Source: Kibdelosporangium philippinense (lineage in GTDB: Bacteria > Actinomycetota > Actinomycetes > Mycobacteriales > Pseudonocardiaceae). From it: a stretch of DNA of 64,000 bases. Below the pieces are notes generated by a model. The model did not search any database. It saw only the letters and a list, made by a program, of their open reading frames with translations, and was not told the origin of the DNA. The translations under genes and the position numbers were made by a program. Where the stretch lies: positions 1,654,501-1,718,500 of the forward strand of contig NZ_JAJVCN010000004.1 of NCBI RefSeq assembly GCF_021390435.2. The letters are read 5' to 3'. This document shows, in pieces, positions 1 to 8,651 of this stretch (its first letter is position 1; the number at the start of each line of letters is the position of its first letter).

Positions 1-230
1 CTGAGCTCCGGCAATCCTTGCTGCCCACCGTAGTTGCGGGTGTCCGTGCCGTCGGCTGCCTTGAACTCGTCGCCCGGCAGCGCGAGCAGGGCGTCGGCGA
101 GCGACACCTGCTGTGCCGACGGTTTGCCACGGGTCAGGTCCAGCTTGAGCTTCTTGTCCAGCAGTGCGGCGTAGTCCTGCCGGGCGGCGTCAAGGCTGGC
201 GGACAACTCGGCGTTCACGGGTGCGGTCAC
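1..230 (-). CDS. Class I aminotransferase (Asp-aminotransferase, PF12897-like), N-terminal part
   Basis: This gene runs off the left edge, so only about 76 N-terminal residues are visible, starting at GTG 230. They contain LDLTRGKPS (about residues 30-38), a run ALLALPGDEF, and RNYGGQQGLPEL at the edge. This string is typical of the actinobacterial aspartate aminotransferase subgroup related to the Corynebacterium AspAT. The predicted role is PLP-dependent transfer of an amino group between aspartate or glutamate and 2-oxo acids in the cytoplasm. The PLP-binding lysine lies outside the window, so catalytic competence cannot be checked. It is divergent from the membrane protein gene at 310. 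Confidence 0.75.
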   Translation of the reverse strand, partial: MTAPVNAELSASLDAARQDYAALLDKKLKLDLTRGKPSAQQVSLADALLALPGDEFKAADGTDTRNYGGQQGLPEL

Positions 231-309
231 GTGTGGACGCTATCAAGCTGCGCCGGTTCCGTAGAATCGGCCAGCGGAGCACCTGGCCGAACAAGAAGGG
301 GGAGGCCTT

Positions 310-1377
310 GTGGGCGAGGGCCAGCTACGGACGAAGACGCGCAACTTCTTCCTGGCATGGGTTCAACGACGGCGCTATTACGCGTTCGTCGCGGCGGCTT
401 TGGTCGTCGTTGTCGTCGTTCTGTTGTGGATTTCGAGGTCGCTGACCGACTACGGCAAGAACCTGAGTCTCAACCTCGGCGCGGATCTGATCGGCACGAT
501 CGTGGTGCTGTTTCTGATCGCGCCCTTTCTGACCAGAGCGGACCGGCTCAACGAGGCGGTGCTTGACCGATTCAACCACCGTGCGTTCATCCGGCAGGCC
601 GCCAGCGCGCGGCACCGGATCATGGTGATGGAACTGTGGACGGACCTGCTGCAGGGCGGCTACCAGGACGAATTCCTCAGCGCGGTCAGGGATGTGCTCG
701 ATCGCAAGGTCGAGGTGCGGATCCTGTTGCTCGACCCGGACGCCCGGGCGGCCGAGCAGCGCGCGGACGACCTGTTGCAGCAGACCGACGTGGTCGACAA
801 CATCCTGGACAACCTGCGGGTGCTCAACGAGTTCAAACGCGACTTGCCTGAACGGATGCGCCGTTACCTTGACGTGCGGATCTATTCGGCACTGCCGCCA
901 GTACAGATGTACCGGGTGGACGATCACGTGATCGTCTCGTTCTATCCGGTGAACATGACATCGTGGAACGCCGCGCAATACCAGACGAGCCCGCAGGCGC
1001 AGCTTGGCCAGTTCGTCGGCACGAAGTTCGACGAGCTGTGGGAGGCCAGCAGCACCCGCTGGCTCGACCAGTTCTGGACGCTGACCCTTGACGACCAGAA
1101 CGAACACTACGAGGCGCGGTTCGTCGAGATCGACGACCAGTTCTACGTCAGCGGCCGCACGATCGTGGAACACAACCTGCGCGGCGGGATCGACGGCCTG
1201 CCGGTGCGGATCGTCAACGACAACGCCAAAGGTGAAGTGAAGCGCTCGAAACCGTTCCTGCTGACGCCGCTCGACCAGAACTCACCGGATCTCGCGGTGG
1301 CGTTGGACTACTTCAACCGCAAGTACGGCAACACCCATCAGGACGTGATCTTGAAGCTGTTGCCGTCCAACGAGTAG
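310..1377 (+). CDS. Two-helix membrane protein with phospholipase-D-like cytoplasmic domain
   Basis: This is a 355-residue protein of unknown function. It has two N-terminal membrane segments (about residues 24-42, very valine-rich, and 56-73). A soluble domain follows with a PLD-like fold pattern: HRIMVMELWTDLL near residue 101 and VEVRILLLDPDA near 134. No complete HxKxxxxD motif is visible, so it may bind rather than cleave phosphodiesters. The plan (two helices plus a degenerate PLD-like domain) resembles the proteins at 8638 and 10110, but sequence similarity is weak. The GTG start at 310 follows GGGGGAGG with good spacing. The 3' end overlaps the convergent FAD oxidoreductase by 40 bp. 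Confidence 0.7.
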   Translation: MGEGQLRTKTRNFFLAWVQRRRYYAFVAAALVVVVVVLLWISRSLTDYGKNLSLNLGADLIGTIVVLFLIAPFLTRADRLNEAVLDRFNHRAFIRQAASARHRIMVMELWTDLLQGGYQDEFLSAVRDVLDRKVEVRILLLDPDARAAEQRADDLLQQTDVVDNILDNLRVLNEFKRDLPERMRRYLDVRIYSALPPVQMYRVDDHVIVSFYPVNMTSWNAAQYQTSPQAQLGQFVGTKFDELWEASSTRWLDQFWTLTLDDQNEHYEARFVEIDDQFYVSGRTIVEHNLRGGIDGLPVRIVNDNAKGEVKRSKPFLLTPLDQNSPDLAVALDYFNRKYGNTHQDVILKLLPSNE

Positions 1378-2831
1378 GCGCGAGCCAGCCGCCGCGGATG
1401 GAACCGTGTGTGCATGGAATGCCGTCGGCCCGTGAACGCGGCGAGGACAGCGTCGGCGACGTCAGGCGATTGGGTGAAACCGCCCGTATTGTGACCACCG
1501 GTCACGACCAGGGTGCCATCGCCTGCCGTCACCATCGTCTCGAAAACGCCGAGGCAGGACGCGGTCCATGGCCGCACGCAGATTCGGCGGCTGGCCGCGA
1601 GCATGCCGGTGTCCAGCGCGGCCGCGTAGGCCTTCGGGAAGAACCGGCGAATGGTGTCGGCCAAGGCCTCGAACAGCATTTCCAGCTCGGCCGAGTCGAT
1701 GTTGGCCGGGTCGGTGCCGGTCCAGCCGTACCCAGCGCCGCAGATCAGGATCGGCTCACCGTCCGGACCGGACGCCAGCGTCACGTTTGTTTCCTCGGCC
1801 CGATGGCCCTTGCGGGCGATCTTGACTGAGTGATCCAGCCGCGGTTCGACGTTCGGCACGGTCAGCCAGACGCCAAGCATGCCTTGGATCTGGCCGTGGG
1901 AGGCCGTGCCACGTAACAACTCTTCGCCGTACGCGCCGGGGGAGAGCACGTAATGGTCCGCCCGGATGACCTCGTCCTGTCGCACAACACCGTCAGGAAC
2001 GCCAGGTTCGGCCCAGTTGATGCCGGTGATCGAGGTGTCCCAGTGGAACGTGACGCCCTCGGATTCCAGGAGATCCACCAACCGCCCGAGGAACTGGTGA
2101 ATGTTCACGGTGAACCCGACGACCTCGATCCCACCGGCGACCGGGGCGTCGGCCAACGCTGGATAACCAGCCCGAACCTGGTCGGGAGTAAGGACATTGC
2201 GAGTCGCACCGAGTCGTTCGTTGCGCTCGACATGCCAGCGGTAGTAGTCGTCATCGGTGTAGAGCCGGAGAATGCCGTCGCGATACCCCTCGAACAAACC
2301 GGGATCCGAGGCCATCAACCGCTCCCAGCCAACGCCAGCGGCCCGGTTGGTGTCGAAGATGTCCCGCGTGTAGCTCGCCGCGAGCCAGCCAGGCATCCGG
2401 TGGAAGTCACCGGCCCACGCCAGCTCCGATGTGGACAGTCCTTCCGGCTTGGCCACCAGCCAGCCGTGCTCGGTGATGGACCTGGTCAGCAGGTCGTGCG
2501 TCGGCCACGACCGGCTGTTGTAGCTGTCGGCCTCGGTCAGGGTGAACATGCGGCCGTCCCCGCCACCCCTGGTGCAGCCGTATGCCGTCCAATCGGCGTC
2601 ACCCCGCGGATCCGGCGCCTTGTCGTGCACCTCGACCCGGTACCCGGCCCTGATCAGCGTCAACGCCGTCATCAGGTTCACGATCCCCGCGCCAACCAGC
2701 ACAACGCTGTTGCCGTTGGTGCCAACCGGAATGTGGACGCTGTCCGCGAGATCCTGCTCCGCCTTGGCCAACGCGTGGTCCTGGCGCAGGTCCTCGATCG
2801 CCTCGGCGATCCCTTCGTCACTCGCTGTCAC
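1338..2831 (-). CDS. FAD-dependent oxidoreductase (DAO family)
   Basis: This is a 497-residue flavoprotein. A dinucleotide-binding motif VVLVGAGIVNL follows an N-terminal extension of about 40 residues. Downstream are regions typical of the D-amino-acid oxidase/glycine oxidase superfamily, including a late GHNTGGFTQSP stretch before the C-terminus. It should oxidise an amine, amino acid or related CH-NH or CH-OH substrate in the cytoplasm; the substrate cannot be read from sequence. The start is ATG 2831, facing the 336-bp region upstream of the SCO2525-type gene. The tail overlaps the convergent membrane gene. It is not an obvious member of the SCO2521-2525 operon, but sits between it and the first PLD-like gene. 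Confidence 0.75.
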   Translation of the reverse strand: MTASDEGIAEAIEDLRQDHALAKAEQDLADSVHIPVGTNGNSVVLVGAGIVNLMTALTLIRAGYRVEVHDKAPDPRGDADWTAYGCTRGGGDGRMFTLTEADSYNSRSWPTHDLLTRSITEHGWLVAKPEGLSTSELAWAGDFHRMPGWLAASYTRDIFDTNRAAGVGWERLMASDPGLFEGYRDGILRLYTDDDYYRWHVERNERLGATRNVLTPDQVRAGYPALADAPVAGGIEVVGFTVNIHQFLGRLVDLLESEGVTFHWDTSITGINWAEPGVPDGVVRQDEVIRADHYVLSPGAYGEELLRGTASHGQIQGMLGVWLTVPNVEPRLDHSVKIARKGHRAEETNVTLASGPDGEPILICGAGYGWTGTDPANIDSAELEMLFEALADTIRRFFPKAYAAALDTGMLAASRRICVRPWTASCLGVFETMVTAGDGTLVVTGGHNTGGFTQSPDVADAVLAAFTGRRHSMHTRFHPRRLARAYSLDGNSFKITS

Positions 2832-3167
2832 GCCGCCGTTCCGCCTTCGCTCGTCTGCGAAACATGCTACTTGGTCCGGTCATCGAACCCGGCGTTGAGC
2901 AGCGCGAATTCAGTGTGCGCTGCCCGGTGTTCCAAGGCTGTCCGAATAGGACTAAAGTGGCGCCCTGCCCACCCGACCTCAGCAGGTGTCATGTCGCTCA
3001 CGGCCAACGGCGCCAACGTCATTCGCATTGCGGCGAATTGGGCGGGCGGCTGGGGGTAGTGCTTTCGGGGGAGTAGGGGTTTCCCTCGATCGGGTGTTGC
3101 GGTCCATTCCTGGTTACAGATGCAATCTTCCTGAAATTGATCTCTGAGCGTGGTGGATAGGTGTAGC
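2832..3167. other. Divergent intergenic region upstream of the SCO2525-2521 operon
   Basis: This 336-bp stretch separates the divergent FAD oxidoreductase and SCO2525-type genes and should hold both promoters. No clear promoter boxes or operator were recognised. A minus-strand reading frame at 2867-2992 could encode 41 residues (MTPAEVGWAGRHFSPIRTAL...). It has no family match I recognise and no good ribosome site, so it is probably not a gene. Confidence 0.4.
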
Positions 3168-3956
3168 ATGTTTGAAATGGGCCCAAGGGGCGTCGGGCAT
3201 AATGCCGACTTTGACTGGGACGACTTCGATCCCGACGCCTATTATGCCCATAACTACCGGCAGCTCAGGGATGATGACCGGTATATCATCGAGCGGGTAA
3301 GAGATCATTTCGCGGACGCGTTCGGCGACCAGGTTCCCGGGCGGCCGCTGCGCGGAATCGATGTCGGAACGGGGTCGAACCTCTACCCCGCGCTGACCAT
3401 GCTTCCGTTCTGCGCTGAGTTGACGTTGTTCGAGCGTTCGCAGAACAACGTCTTGTGGCTGAAGAACCAGAAGAGCAACGAGTTTCCGTCGTGGGTCGAC
3501 TCGTGGTGCGAGTTCTGGAAGGTGCTCGAGCAGCGTAAGGCCTATCGCGAGGTCGGTGACCCGCCGGCGGAGCTTGCCGCGCGGATGGAAGCGATACAGG
3601 GCAACGTCTACGAGCTCAAGGCCGATCCGCCATATGACCTAGGCACGATGTTCTTTGTGGCCGAATCCATTACCGAGGAGGAGTCCGAGTTCCGCTCTGG
3701 AATGGATCATTTCCTTGACGCGTTGCGGCCGGGGGCGCCGTTCGCGATCGCTTTTATGGAACACTCGTCCGGCTATGCCGTCGCTGATCTGCAATTCCCG
3801 GCGACGGACATCGACCGTGCCAAGGTTGACGACTGCCTCAAGGGTCGTGTGCAGGGGAAACTGCTGATCGAGCGCATTGGCCGCGGCGACAAACCTGTAC
3901 GCAATGGTTACACCGGGATGCTGATCGCTCTCGGCAGGGTGAACTCGAAGGGATGA
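3168..3956 (+). CDS. SCO2525-family SAM-dependent methyltransferase
   Basis: This protein of about 262 residues has an N-terminal acidic/aromatic stretch (DFDWDDFDPDAYYAHNY) and a class I methyltransferase motif I, GIDVGTGSNLYPAL, near residue 63. The later order of strands fits an NNMT/PNMT-like methyltransferase. It matches the family named after Streptomyces coelicolor SCO2525, the first gene of a conserved actinobacterial set of unknown function; the substrate is unknown. ATG 3168 is preferred because GGTGGATAGG precedes it; GTG 3150 or ATG 3177 are possible. The next gene starts 10 bp after the stop, so the five genes probably form one transcript. Confidence 0.8.
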   Translation: MFEMGPRGVGHNADFDWDDFDPDAYYAHNYRQLRDDDRYIIERVRDHFADAFGDQVPGRPLRGIDVGTGSNLYPALTMLPFCAELTLFERSQNNVLWLKNQKSNEFPSWVDSWCEFWKVLEQRKAYREVGDPPAELAARMEAIQGNVYELKADPPYDLGTMFFVAESITEEESEFRSGMDHFLDALRPGAPFAIAFMEHSSGYAVADLQFPATDIDRAKVDDCLKGRVQGKLLIERIGRGDKPVRNGYTGMLIALGRVNSKG

Positions 3957-3966
3957 AGGCGACGGC

Positions 3967-5802
3967 ATGAGACTGCAGCCCCGTCAGCAGATCTTGGACG
4001 TATGGAGATCCGTAGCGCGGTATTCGCGCAGGGGCGACGCATGGAACTGGGGTGGCCGCCAGCTGCGCAATTCCATCAGTGATGCCGAGCAACTGCTGTG
4101 TTTGATGTACCCGGCGGCCGCGGTGAGCAACCTGCGGCTCGACGAACCGGATTCGACCGCGACCGACGTGCTGGAAGCGTTGCGGCAGCTCGGCGACGGG
4201 GTGGAAATCCCGAAGCTGCTGATCGACGTGATCGACGAGTACATGGCCACCTACACCGCCGAGGACGGCACACCGACCTTCGGTGGCGGCCGCTACTTCC
4301 TGAGCGAGGACCCGGACGGCGAGCTCACCGACAAGCAGCTGTCGCTCGGCGTGGTCGACTCGTTCGCGACGGCGATCACGTTGTCGCTGGCCACCCTCGG
4401 TTTCCTGAACGTGTTCAGCAGGGCGGTCCGCAGGCAGGCGATGAAGGAGCGGATCGACGCGCTCGAGGCCGCGACCAGCAAACGACTGTCCGCGGCGATG
4501 GTCGGCCTGCTGCGGTGTTTCAGCATTTACGTCTTCGAGCCGGACTCCAACCCTGGCCGGGCGTTGTGCCGGACGCTGAACCAGGACGGCGAGCCGGACC
4601 GGCTGGTGCTCGAACGCATCCAGGAGCGGCTGGAAGGTGTCCGCGCCAGCTTCCGTGAGGCCAAACTGGGCCTGAGCCAGGACGACGCGCTCGACAACCC
4701 GAACATGCTCTTCGAATGCGGGTTCTCGTGGGGAATCGTGCGGGACGCGCCCGTCATCGACACCAGCGAGGACGTCGGTGACCAGCCGGACGGCGTCGCG
4801 CTCGGCGCGCCCTACCTGTACTTCACGGTGGTCGCGCTCGACGGCATCAGCGACCTGTTCTCCGACCGGACCCGTGTTCTCGGTCTGCTGAACGAAGAAC
4901 AGCAGCGGCTGGCGCAGGCGTTGCAACTGCGGTGGGACCTGACGCTCGAATACTGGTCAGCGGTCGCGCGGTTCGGTGCGGGCAAGTGGCCGCTTGAGGA
5001 CATCCCGTGGCGGACCACCGATGAGGAAGAGTCCGACTACTTCAGTCTCCTGGTCACCGCTGTCGTGCTGCTGGACCTGTTGCGCCGCAGGGCGACCGAC
5101 GACGACCTGACCAGAACTGTCAAGGTGCTCGAAGAACTCGCCATCCGCGGCCGCGTCAACCGACGGGTGGTCAAGGGTGATCCGGCCGTCGGCCTGCACG
5201 CCCCGGGCGTCTCGCTGAAGCTCTCCGGTGCCGAGACGTTCGGGCCGGAGGTGCGATGGGTCGTGTCGGACTTCGCCGTGCTGCTGTTGAAGCGGGCGGT
5301 GCGTGCCGCGGGGCTGTCGCGTAACCGTGGTGCGCGTGACCGGTTGCTGGAAGTGGCCGAGGAAGCGCTTGGGCACGTGTGGCGCCGACGGCTGGTCGAC
5401 GGTCCGGCGCAAGGCCTGTGGGACGACCCAGGTCAGGTGTTCCCCGGTGTCGTCGTCGACAGGCAACTGCCGTCCTGGTATCTCACCGAGCGTGTGATCG
5501 AATGCCTTGTGCTGGCCGCGAGTACGGTCAGCGAATCGCCGATCCGCAGCCTCCGGCTCGTTGAGATCGCGACCGACCTGCTCGGTGAGGCCGATCAGCT
5601 GTTCAGCCAGGAACAACTGGCCGCGTCGCAGCACGAGAACTCGGCGATGCAGATTGCCATGCAACGCATCCAGGGCAAGTTGACCCGCGCCCGCCAGCTG
5701 CTGCAGGACCGGCCGGGCACCGCCGCCGCGTTGATCTACGAAGCACTGGGAGACCTCGACCAACGGGCCGTGGCACGCCAGGACGCGATCAGGAGCGTGT
5801 GA
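3967..5802 (+). CDS. SCO2524-family protein of unknown function
   Basis: This 611-residue, largely helical soluble protein has no recognisable catalytic motif. The N-terminus (MRLQPRQQILDVWRSVARYS) and the LSLATLGFLNVFSR segment fit the uncharacterised SCO2524 family. Residues near 160-180 are hydrophobic but probably form a buried helix rather than a membrane span. The C-terminal 60 residues are rich in Q, R and L and may form a coiled coil. It lies between the methyltransferase and the ParA-like gene, with a 10-bp gap before it and start codons overlapping or abutting after it. This suggests it acts as a partner or platform in the same complex; that is inference. Confidence 0.8.
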   Translation: MRLQPRQQILDVWRSVARYSRRGDAWNWGGRQLRNSISDAEQLLCLMYPAAAVSNLRLDEPDSTATDVLEALRQLGDGVEIPKLLIDVIDEYMATYTAEDGTPTFGGGRYFLSEDPDGELTDKQLSLGVVDSFATAITLSLATLGFLNVFSRAVRRQAMKERIDALEAATSKRLSAAMVGLLRCFSIYVFEPDSNPGRALCRTLNQDGEPDRLVLERIQERLEGVRASFREAKLGLSQDDALDNPNMLFECGFSWGIVRDAPVIDTSEDVGDQPDGVALGAPYLYFTVVALDGISDLFSDRTRVLGLLNEEQQRLAQALQLRWDLTLEYWSAVARFGAGKWPLEDIPWRTTDEEESDYFSLLVTAVVLLDLLRRRATDDDLTRTVKVLEELAIRGRVNRRVVKGDPAVGLHAPGVSLKLSGAETFGPEVRWVVSDFAVLLLKRAVRAAGLSRNRGARDRLLEVAEEALGHVWRRRLVDGPAQGLWDDPGQVFPGVVVDRQLPSWYLTERVIECLVLAASTVSESPIRSLRLVEIATDLLGEADQLFSQEQLAASQHENSAMQIAMQRIQGKLTRARQLLQDRPGTAAALIYEALGDLDQRAVARQDAIRSV

Positions 5803-5804
5803 CG

Positions 5805-6716
5805 ATGCTCGTGTTCGCCACGTCCGACAAGGGCGGCACCGGTCGTTCGGTCACCAGTTGCAACATGGCTTACCAGCGCGCGTTGCAAGGCACCGACGTG
5901 TCCTATGTGGACTTCGACTTCGGCAGCCCGACCGCTGGCGCGGTGTTCCAGGTGACCGATGTGGAACGCGGAACACCGGACGGCGGCCTGCATTCCTATC
6001 TGCAAGGCCGGATCACCGAACCGGAAAGGGTGGACATCTGGTCGGCCACCGACCGGCAGAACCTCGTCGACAATTACGCGTCGCCCGGCAAGTTCATGTT
6101 GTACCCCGGGGACAAGAGCGGCGGGGAGTTCGCGGCGACGCCGGAAGCTGTGCAGCGCTGCGCGAAATTGTTCGCCCGGCTTGAGGAAGAGTTCGAGATC
6201 AGCCTGATCGACCTGAGCGCGGGCCGCTCGCACGCCATCGACATGGCGTTGGAGGCGACCGCGCAACCCGGGCTGAGCAACACAACCTCGCGCTGGATGG
6301 TCTTCCATCGCTGGACTCGTCAGCACATCATCGCCGCGCACGGCCTGGTTTTCGGCGAGCACGGCATTCTGCGTACCGGTGTCGCGTATGGACACAAAGA
6401 GGACGATCTGCGCGACTCGATCAGGTTCGTCCGCACGGCGACCCTCGATCTCGACTCACCCAACCTGAACCTGCGTGATCCGCAGATCGCCTGGCTGGAA
6501 ACGTGCGATGTCGGGCTGCGGACCGAAGCGGCCAGGAAGTCCCTTGGTGCCAGCACCTTGCTCGGTCACACGCCGCTTGACCCGGTGCTGCAGTGGCGGG
6601 AACAGCTGATCTCCAAGGACGACGTGTTCAAGAAGATCGCCAACGAGGAAACCCTTGCCGCGTTTGAGGATCTGGCACGCAAGCTGACCTTGGACCGCGC
6701 GTGGGAGGGTCTGTGA
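5805..6716 (+). CDS. SCO2523-family ParA/MinD-like ATPase with variant P-loop
   Basis: This 303-residue protein begins MLVFATSDKGGTGRSVTSCN. That is a deviant Walker A box of the ParA/MinD type in which the signature lysine (K9) is kept, but the phosphate-binding lysine of GK(S/T) is arginine (R14). YVDFDFGSPTAG and SLIDLSAGRS correspond to the switch and Walker B regions. ParA/MinD proteins normally dimerise on ATP and organise partners on DNA or membrane; the arginine may lower or abolish hydrolysis. ATG 5805 has AGGAG nine bases upstream; GTG 5799 is the alternative. The stop overlaps the next start as GTGA, indicating translational coupling. Confidence 0.82.
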   Translation: MLVFATSDKGGTGRSVTSCNMAYQRALQGTDVSYVDFDFGSPTAGAVFQVTDVERGTPDGGLHSYLQGRITEPERVDIWSATDRQNLVDNYASPGKFMLYPGDKSGGEFAATPEAVQRCAKLFARLEEEFEISLIDLSAGRSHAIDMALEATAQPGLSNTTSRWMVFHRWTRQHIIAAHGLVFGEHGILRTGVAYGHKEDDLRDSIRFVRTATLDLDSPNLNLRDPQIAWLETCDVGLRTEAARKSLGASTLLGHTPLDPVLQWREQLISKDDVFKKIANEETLAAFEDLARKLTLDRAWEGL

Positions 6717-7654
6717 ACCGGGCCGACGCGACGTTCCGGGAGGCGGCGGCCGAGCCGCGGCTGGAGTCGGAACGCTTTTCGCACGTCTCGGTCGAACTTG
6801 GCCACATCTACATGGAGGACTTCGCGGCCGGTGCAGAACGCTTGCGCACCATGCTCAGCGGTGTGGCGCGCTGGGTGGAGGTCGCGAGCCAGACCGACGC
6901 CGCGAAGCCTCGGGTCAGCACGTCGTTCATGATCGACGACTACTTCAGCCTGTACTCCACACCGGCGAAGGTCCTGCCGATGCTGCTGGATGTCGCGCAC
7001 GACTGCGGGCTGAGTATCGATTACCTGGCAAGGGAATCGGCGTGCGCGGTGTTCGACGGCGTGCCGCTGGCCGAACTGGTCGAAGCGCGGCTTATCCCGG
7101 TCCCGCCGGTGGGCACCAACGGATCGAGGCCGCTGGCCACCGAGATCGGCTGGCTGAGCAACGGTGAACGCACGCCAGCCGACAGTGAGGCGATGCGCCG
7201 ATCGGCGTGGAAACCGCCGGTGGAGATCGGCGCGCGCAACCATTCGGTGTTCGTCGACGTCGAGCTGTGGAGCAAGGTCAAGGACGGCAAGCGCAAGTGG
7301 TCGTGTGCGTTCCTCGCGGCGGTCTGGCAGTTGATGCGTCTCGGCCTGATCCGTGACCAGGGCCGCGCGGTCGTGCATCCCCGACCGTGGGACGGTGACT
7401 TCCCGGCCGCATGGGATGAATTGCCAGCCATCACCCAGCTGAATCCGCGCGCTAAACCGTTCGCCGCATATCGGACATTCTCCGTGCTGCCGTCACGGTT
7501 CCTTCAGGTTGAGCTCGCGGTGCGGACCATTCTGTCGCAAGTCGCGATGGATCCGGCGTTGCTCGATCATATAATCAACCGGGCCACGGGCGAGGACATG
7601 CGCATTCCAGCGGAATTGATCGACCGTGTGGGTTATGTGTTCCTGACCGAGTGA
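6713..7654 (+). CDS. SCO2522-family protein of unknown function
   Basis: This 313-residue protein starts at GTG 6713, which overlaps the preceding stop (GTGA) and follows GGGAGGG. It matches the SCO2522 family. Visible landmarks are SERFSHVSVELGHIYMEDF near residue 20, STSFMIDDYFSLYSTP near 70, and a conserved block SVFVDVELWSKVKDGKRKWSC. There is no signal peptide or membrane segment and no known enzyme motif. The acidic, aromatic-rich centre could be a nucleotide- or peptide-binding fold, but this is speculation. Position and coupling imply a stoichiometric partner of the variant P-loop ATPase. Confidence 0.8.
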   Translation: MNRADATFREAAAEPRLESERFSHVSVELGHIYMEDFAAGAERLRTMLSGVARWVEVASQTDAAKPRVSTSFMIDDYFSLYSTPAKVLPMLLDVAHDCGLSIDYLARESACAVFDGVPLAELVEARLIPVPPVGTNGSRPLATEIGWLSNGERTPADSEAMRRSAWKPPVEIGARNHSVFVDVELWSKVKDGKRKWSCAFLAAVWQLMRLGLIRDQGRAVVHPRPWDGDFPAAWDELPAITQLNPRAKPFAAYRTFSVLPSRFLQVELAVRTILSQVAMDPALLDHIINRATGEDMRIPAELIDRVGYVFLTE

Positions 7655-7673
7655 GCCGGTTGGAGGCTGGCAG

Positions 7674-8651
7674 ATGCTCATATTGGGGGAAATACGTACC
7701 TGTCTGCTGCGCAGCTCTTCGAGTGTGCGTCAGAATGTCGTGCGTGAGCTGCTTGCGCTGATACCGGGGGAGCCGGTCAGGGTGTCCGAGCGGCCGATGG
7801 CACACGCCGTTTCCGCCGACGTGATCAGAGGTGTCGATTGTTCGTTGCCAACCGAATCCGGCACCAGGAGCAGGGCGATCGGCACGGTTTCCGGGCGTGC
7901 GCTGATCAGCGCTGGCCGGGTGCTGCAGGGCTCGGTGACAACGAGAATCGAACGGGCGAAGTTCGGCCATCGGCTCGCCTGGCCGCACTATCTGAGCAGG
8001 CCCGGTGTCGTTGAAATGATCGGAAAAGCCAGTGCCACGGATGTGGCGGAGGGATTTCTGGCGAAGAAGCCGAGTGCGGCGACACTTGATCTCGGTGCCG
8101 TCTGCGAATCGATCATAAGCGAGGTTCAGCTGCATCCTGGAATGGATCATGATTTTCCGTTCCAATCCGCGCGGACCGCAATGCGATGGGCCGCGCTCGG
8201 CAGCGATGACGGATCGGAAGGTCATGTCACGTTTGGCGTGGAAAGTGACACGCTCAGGTCATTTTTCGTCTCGGTGCCCGAAAACGATCTGCCGTCGGTC
8301 GTTCGTTTTTGTGAAGATGTCGCATTGCACGATTGGGTGCTGACCACACTGCTGCGTCTGGTGGAACGCAGCGGCCTTGGTTCCGGCGGCGGCGACGAGG
8401 TCGTGCGGCGCCTCGGGCCTGCGGTCGAGCACGTGATGCACGTATGGATGCCGGGTTTTCACGTACCGGACTCGATGCTGCCGTTGTGGCGGGCACTGGA
8501 ACGGCGAGCCGGGTTCAGCCTGCAGCGGGAGGCCACCGTCAACCGGATCCGTGACCTGCTCACCATGCGCTCGGTGCTCGCCAAGTACGAGGCGGACCAG
8601 GTTCGCCTCGGCGGACAACGACAGTCGGGAGGCGTTGGTGCCCAAACATGA
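7674..8651 (+). CDS. SCO2521-family protein of unknown function
   Basis: This 325-residue protein begins MLILGEIRTCLLRSSSSVRQ, the characteristic start of the SCO2521 family. ATG 7674 has GGAGG seven bases upstream. The sequence alternates hydrophobic strands with polar loops; no catalytic motif, signal peptide or membrane segment is seen. It is the last member of the five-gene set. Its 3' end overlaps the next gene (start GTG 8638) by 14 bp, so the downstream membrane proteins are likely cotranscribed with the core. Several stretches (8100-8320) are less GC-rich at third positions than neighbours, a possible sign of older horizontal transfer. Confidence 0.8.
   Translation: MLILGEIRTCLLRSSSSVRQNVVRELLALIPGEPVRVSERPMAHAVSADVIRGVDCSLPTESGTRSRAIGTVSGRALISAGRVLQGSVTTRIERAKFGHRLAWPHYLSRPGVVEMIGKASATDVAEGFLAKKPSAATLDLGAVCESIISEVQLHPGMDHDFPFQSARTAMRWAALGSDDGSEGHVTFGVESDTLRSFFVSVPENDLPSVVRFCEDVALHDWVLTTLLRLVERSGLGSGGGDEVVRRLGPAVEHVMHVWMPGFHVPDSMLPLWRALERRAGFSLQREATVNRIRDLLTMRSVLAKYEADQVRLGGQRQSGGVGAQT

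Noticed and set aside
1953..3059. Long plus-strand open frame
   Set aside because: It is antisense to the FAD oxidoreductase, has no domain, and is typical of high-GC shadow frames; similar frames at 9825-11054, 15852-17138, 59496-60983 and 62452-63690 were rejected for the same reason.
2867..3169. 100-residue minus-strand frame before the SCO2525-type gene
   Set aside because: Only the last 41 residues look remotely protein-like, there is no match, and it would overlap the operon's promoter.
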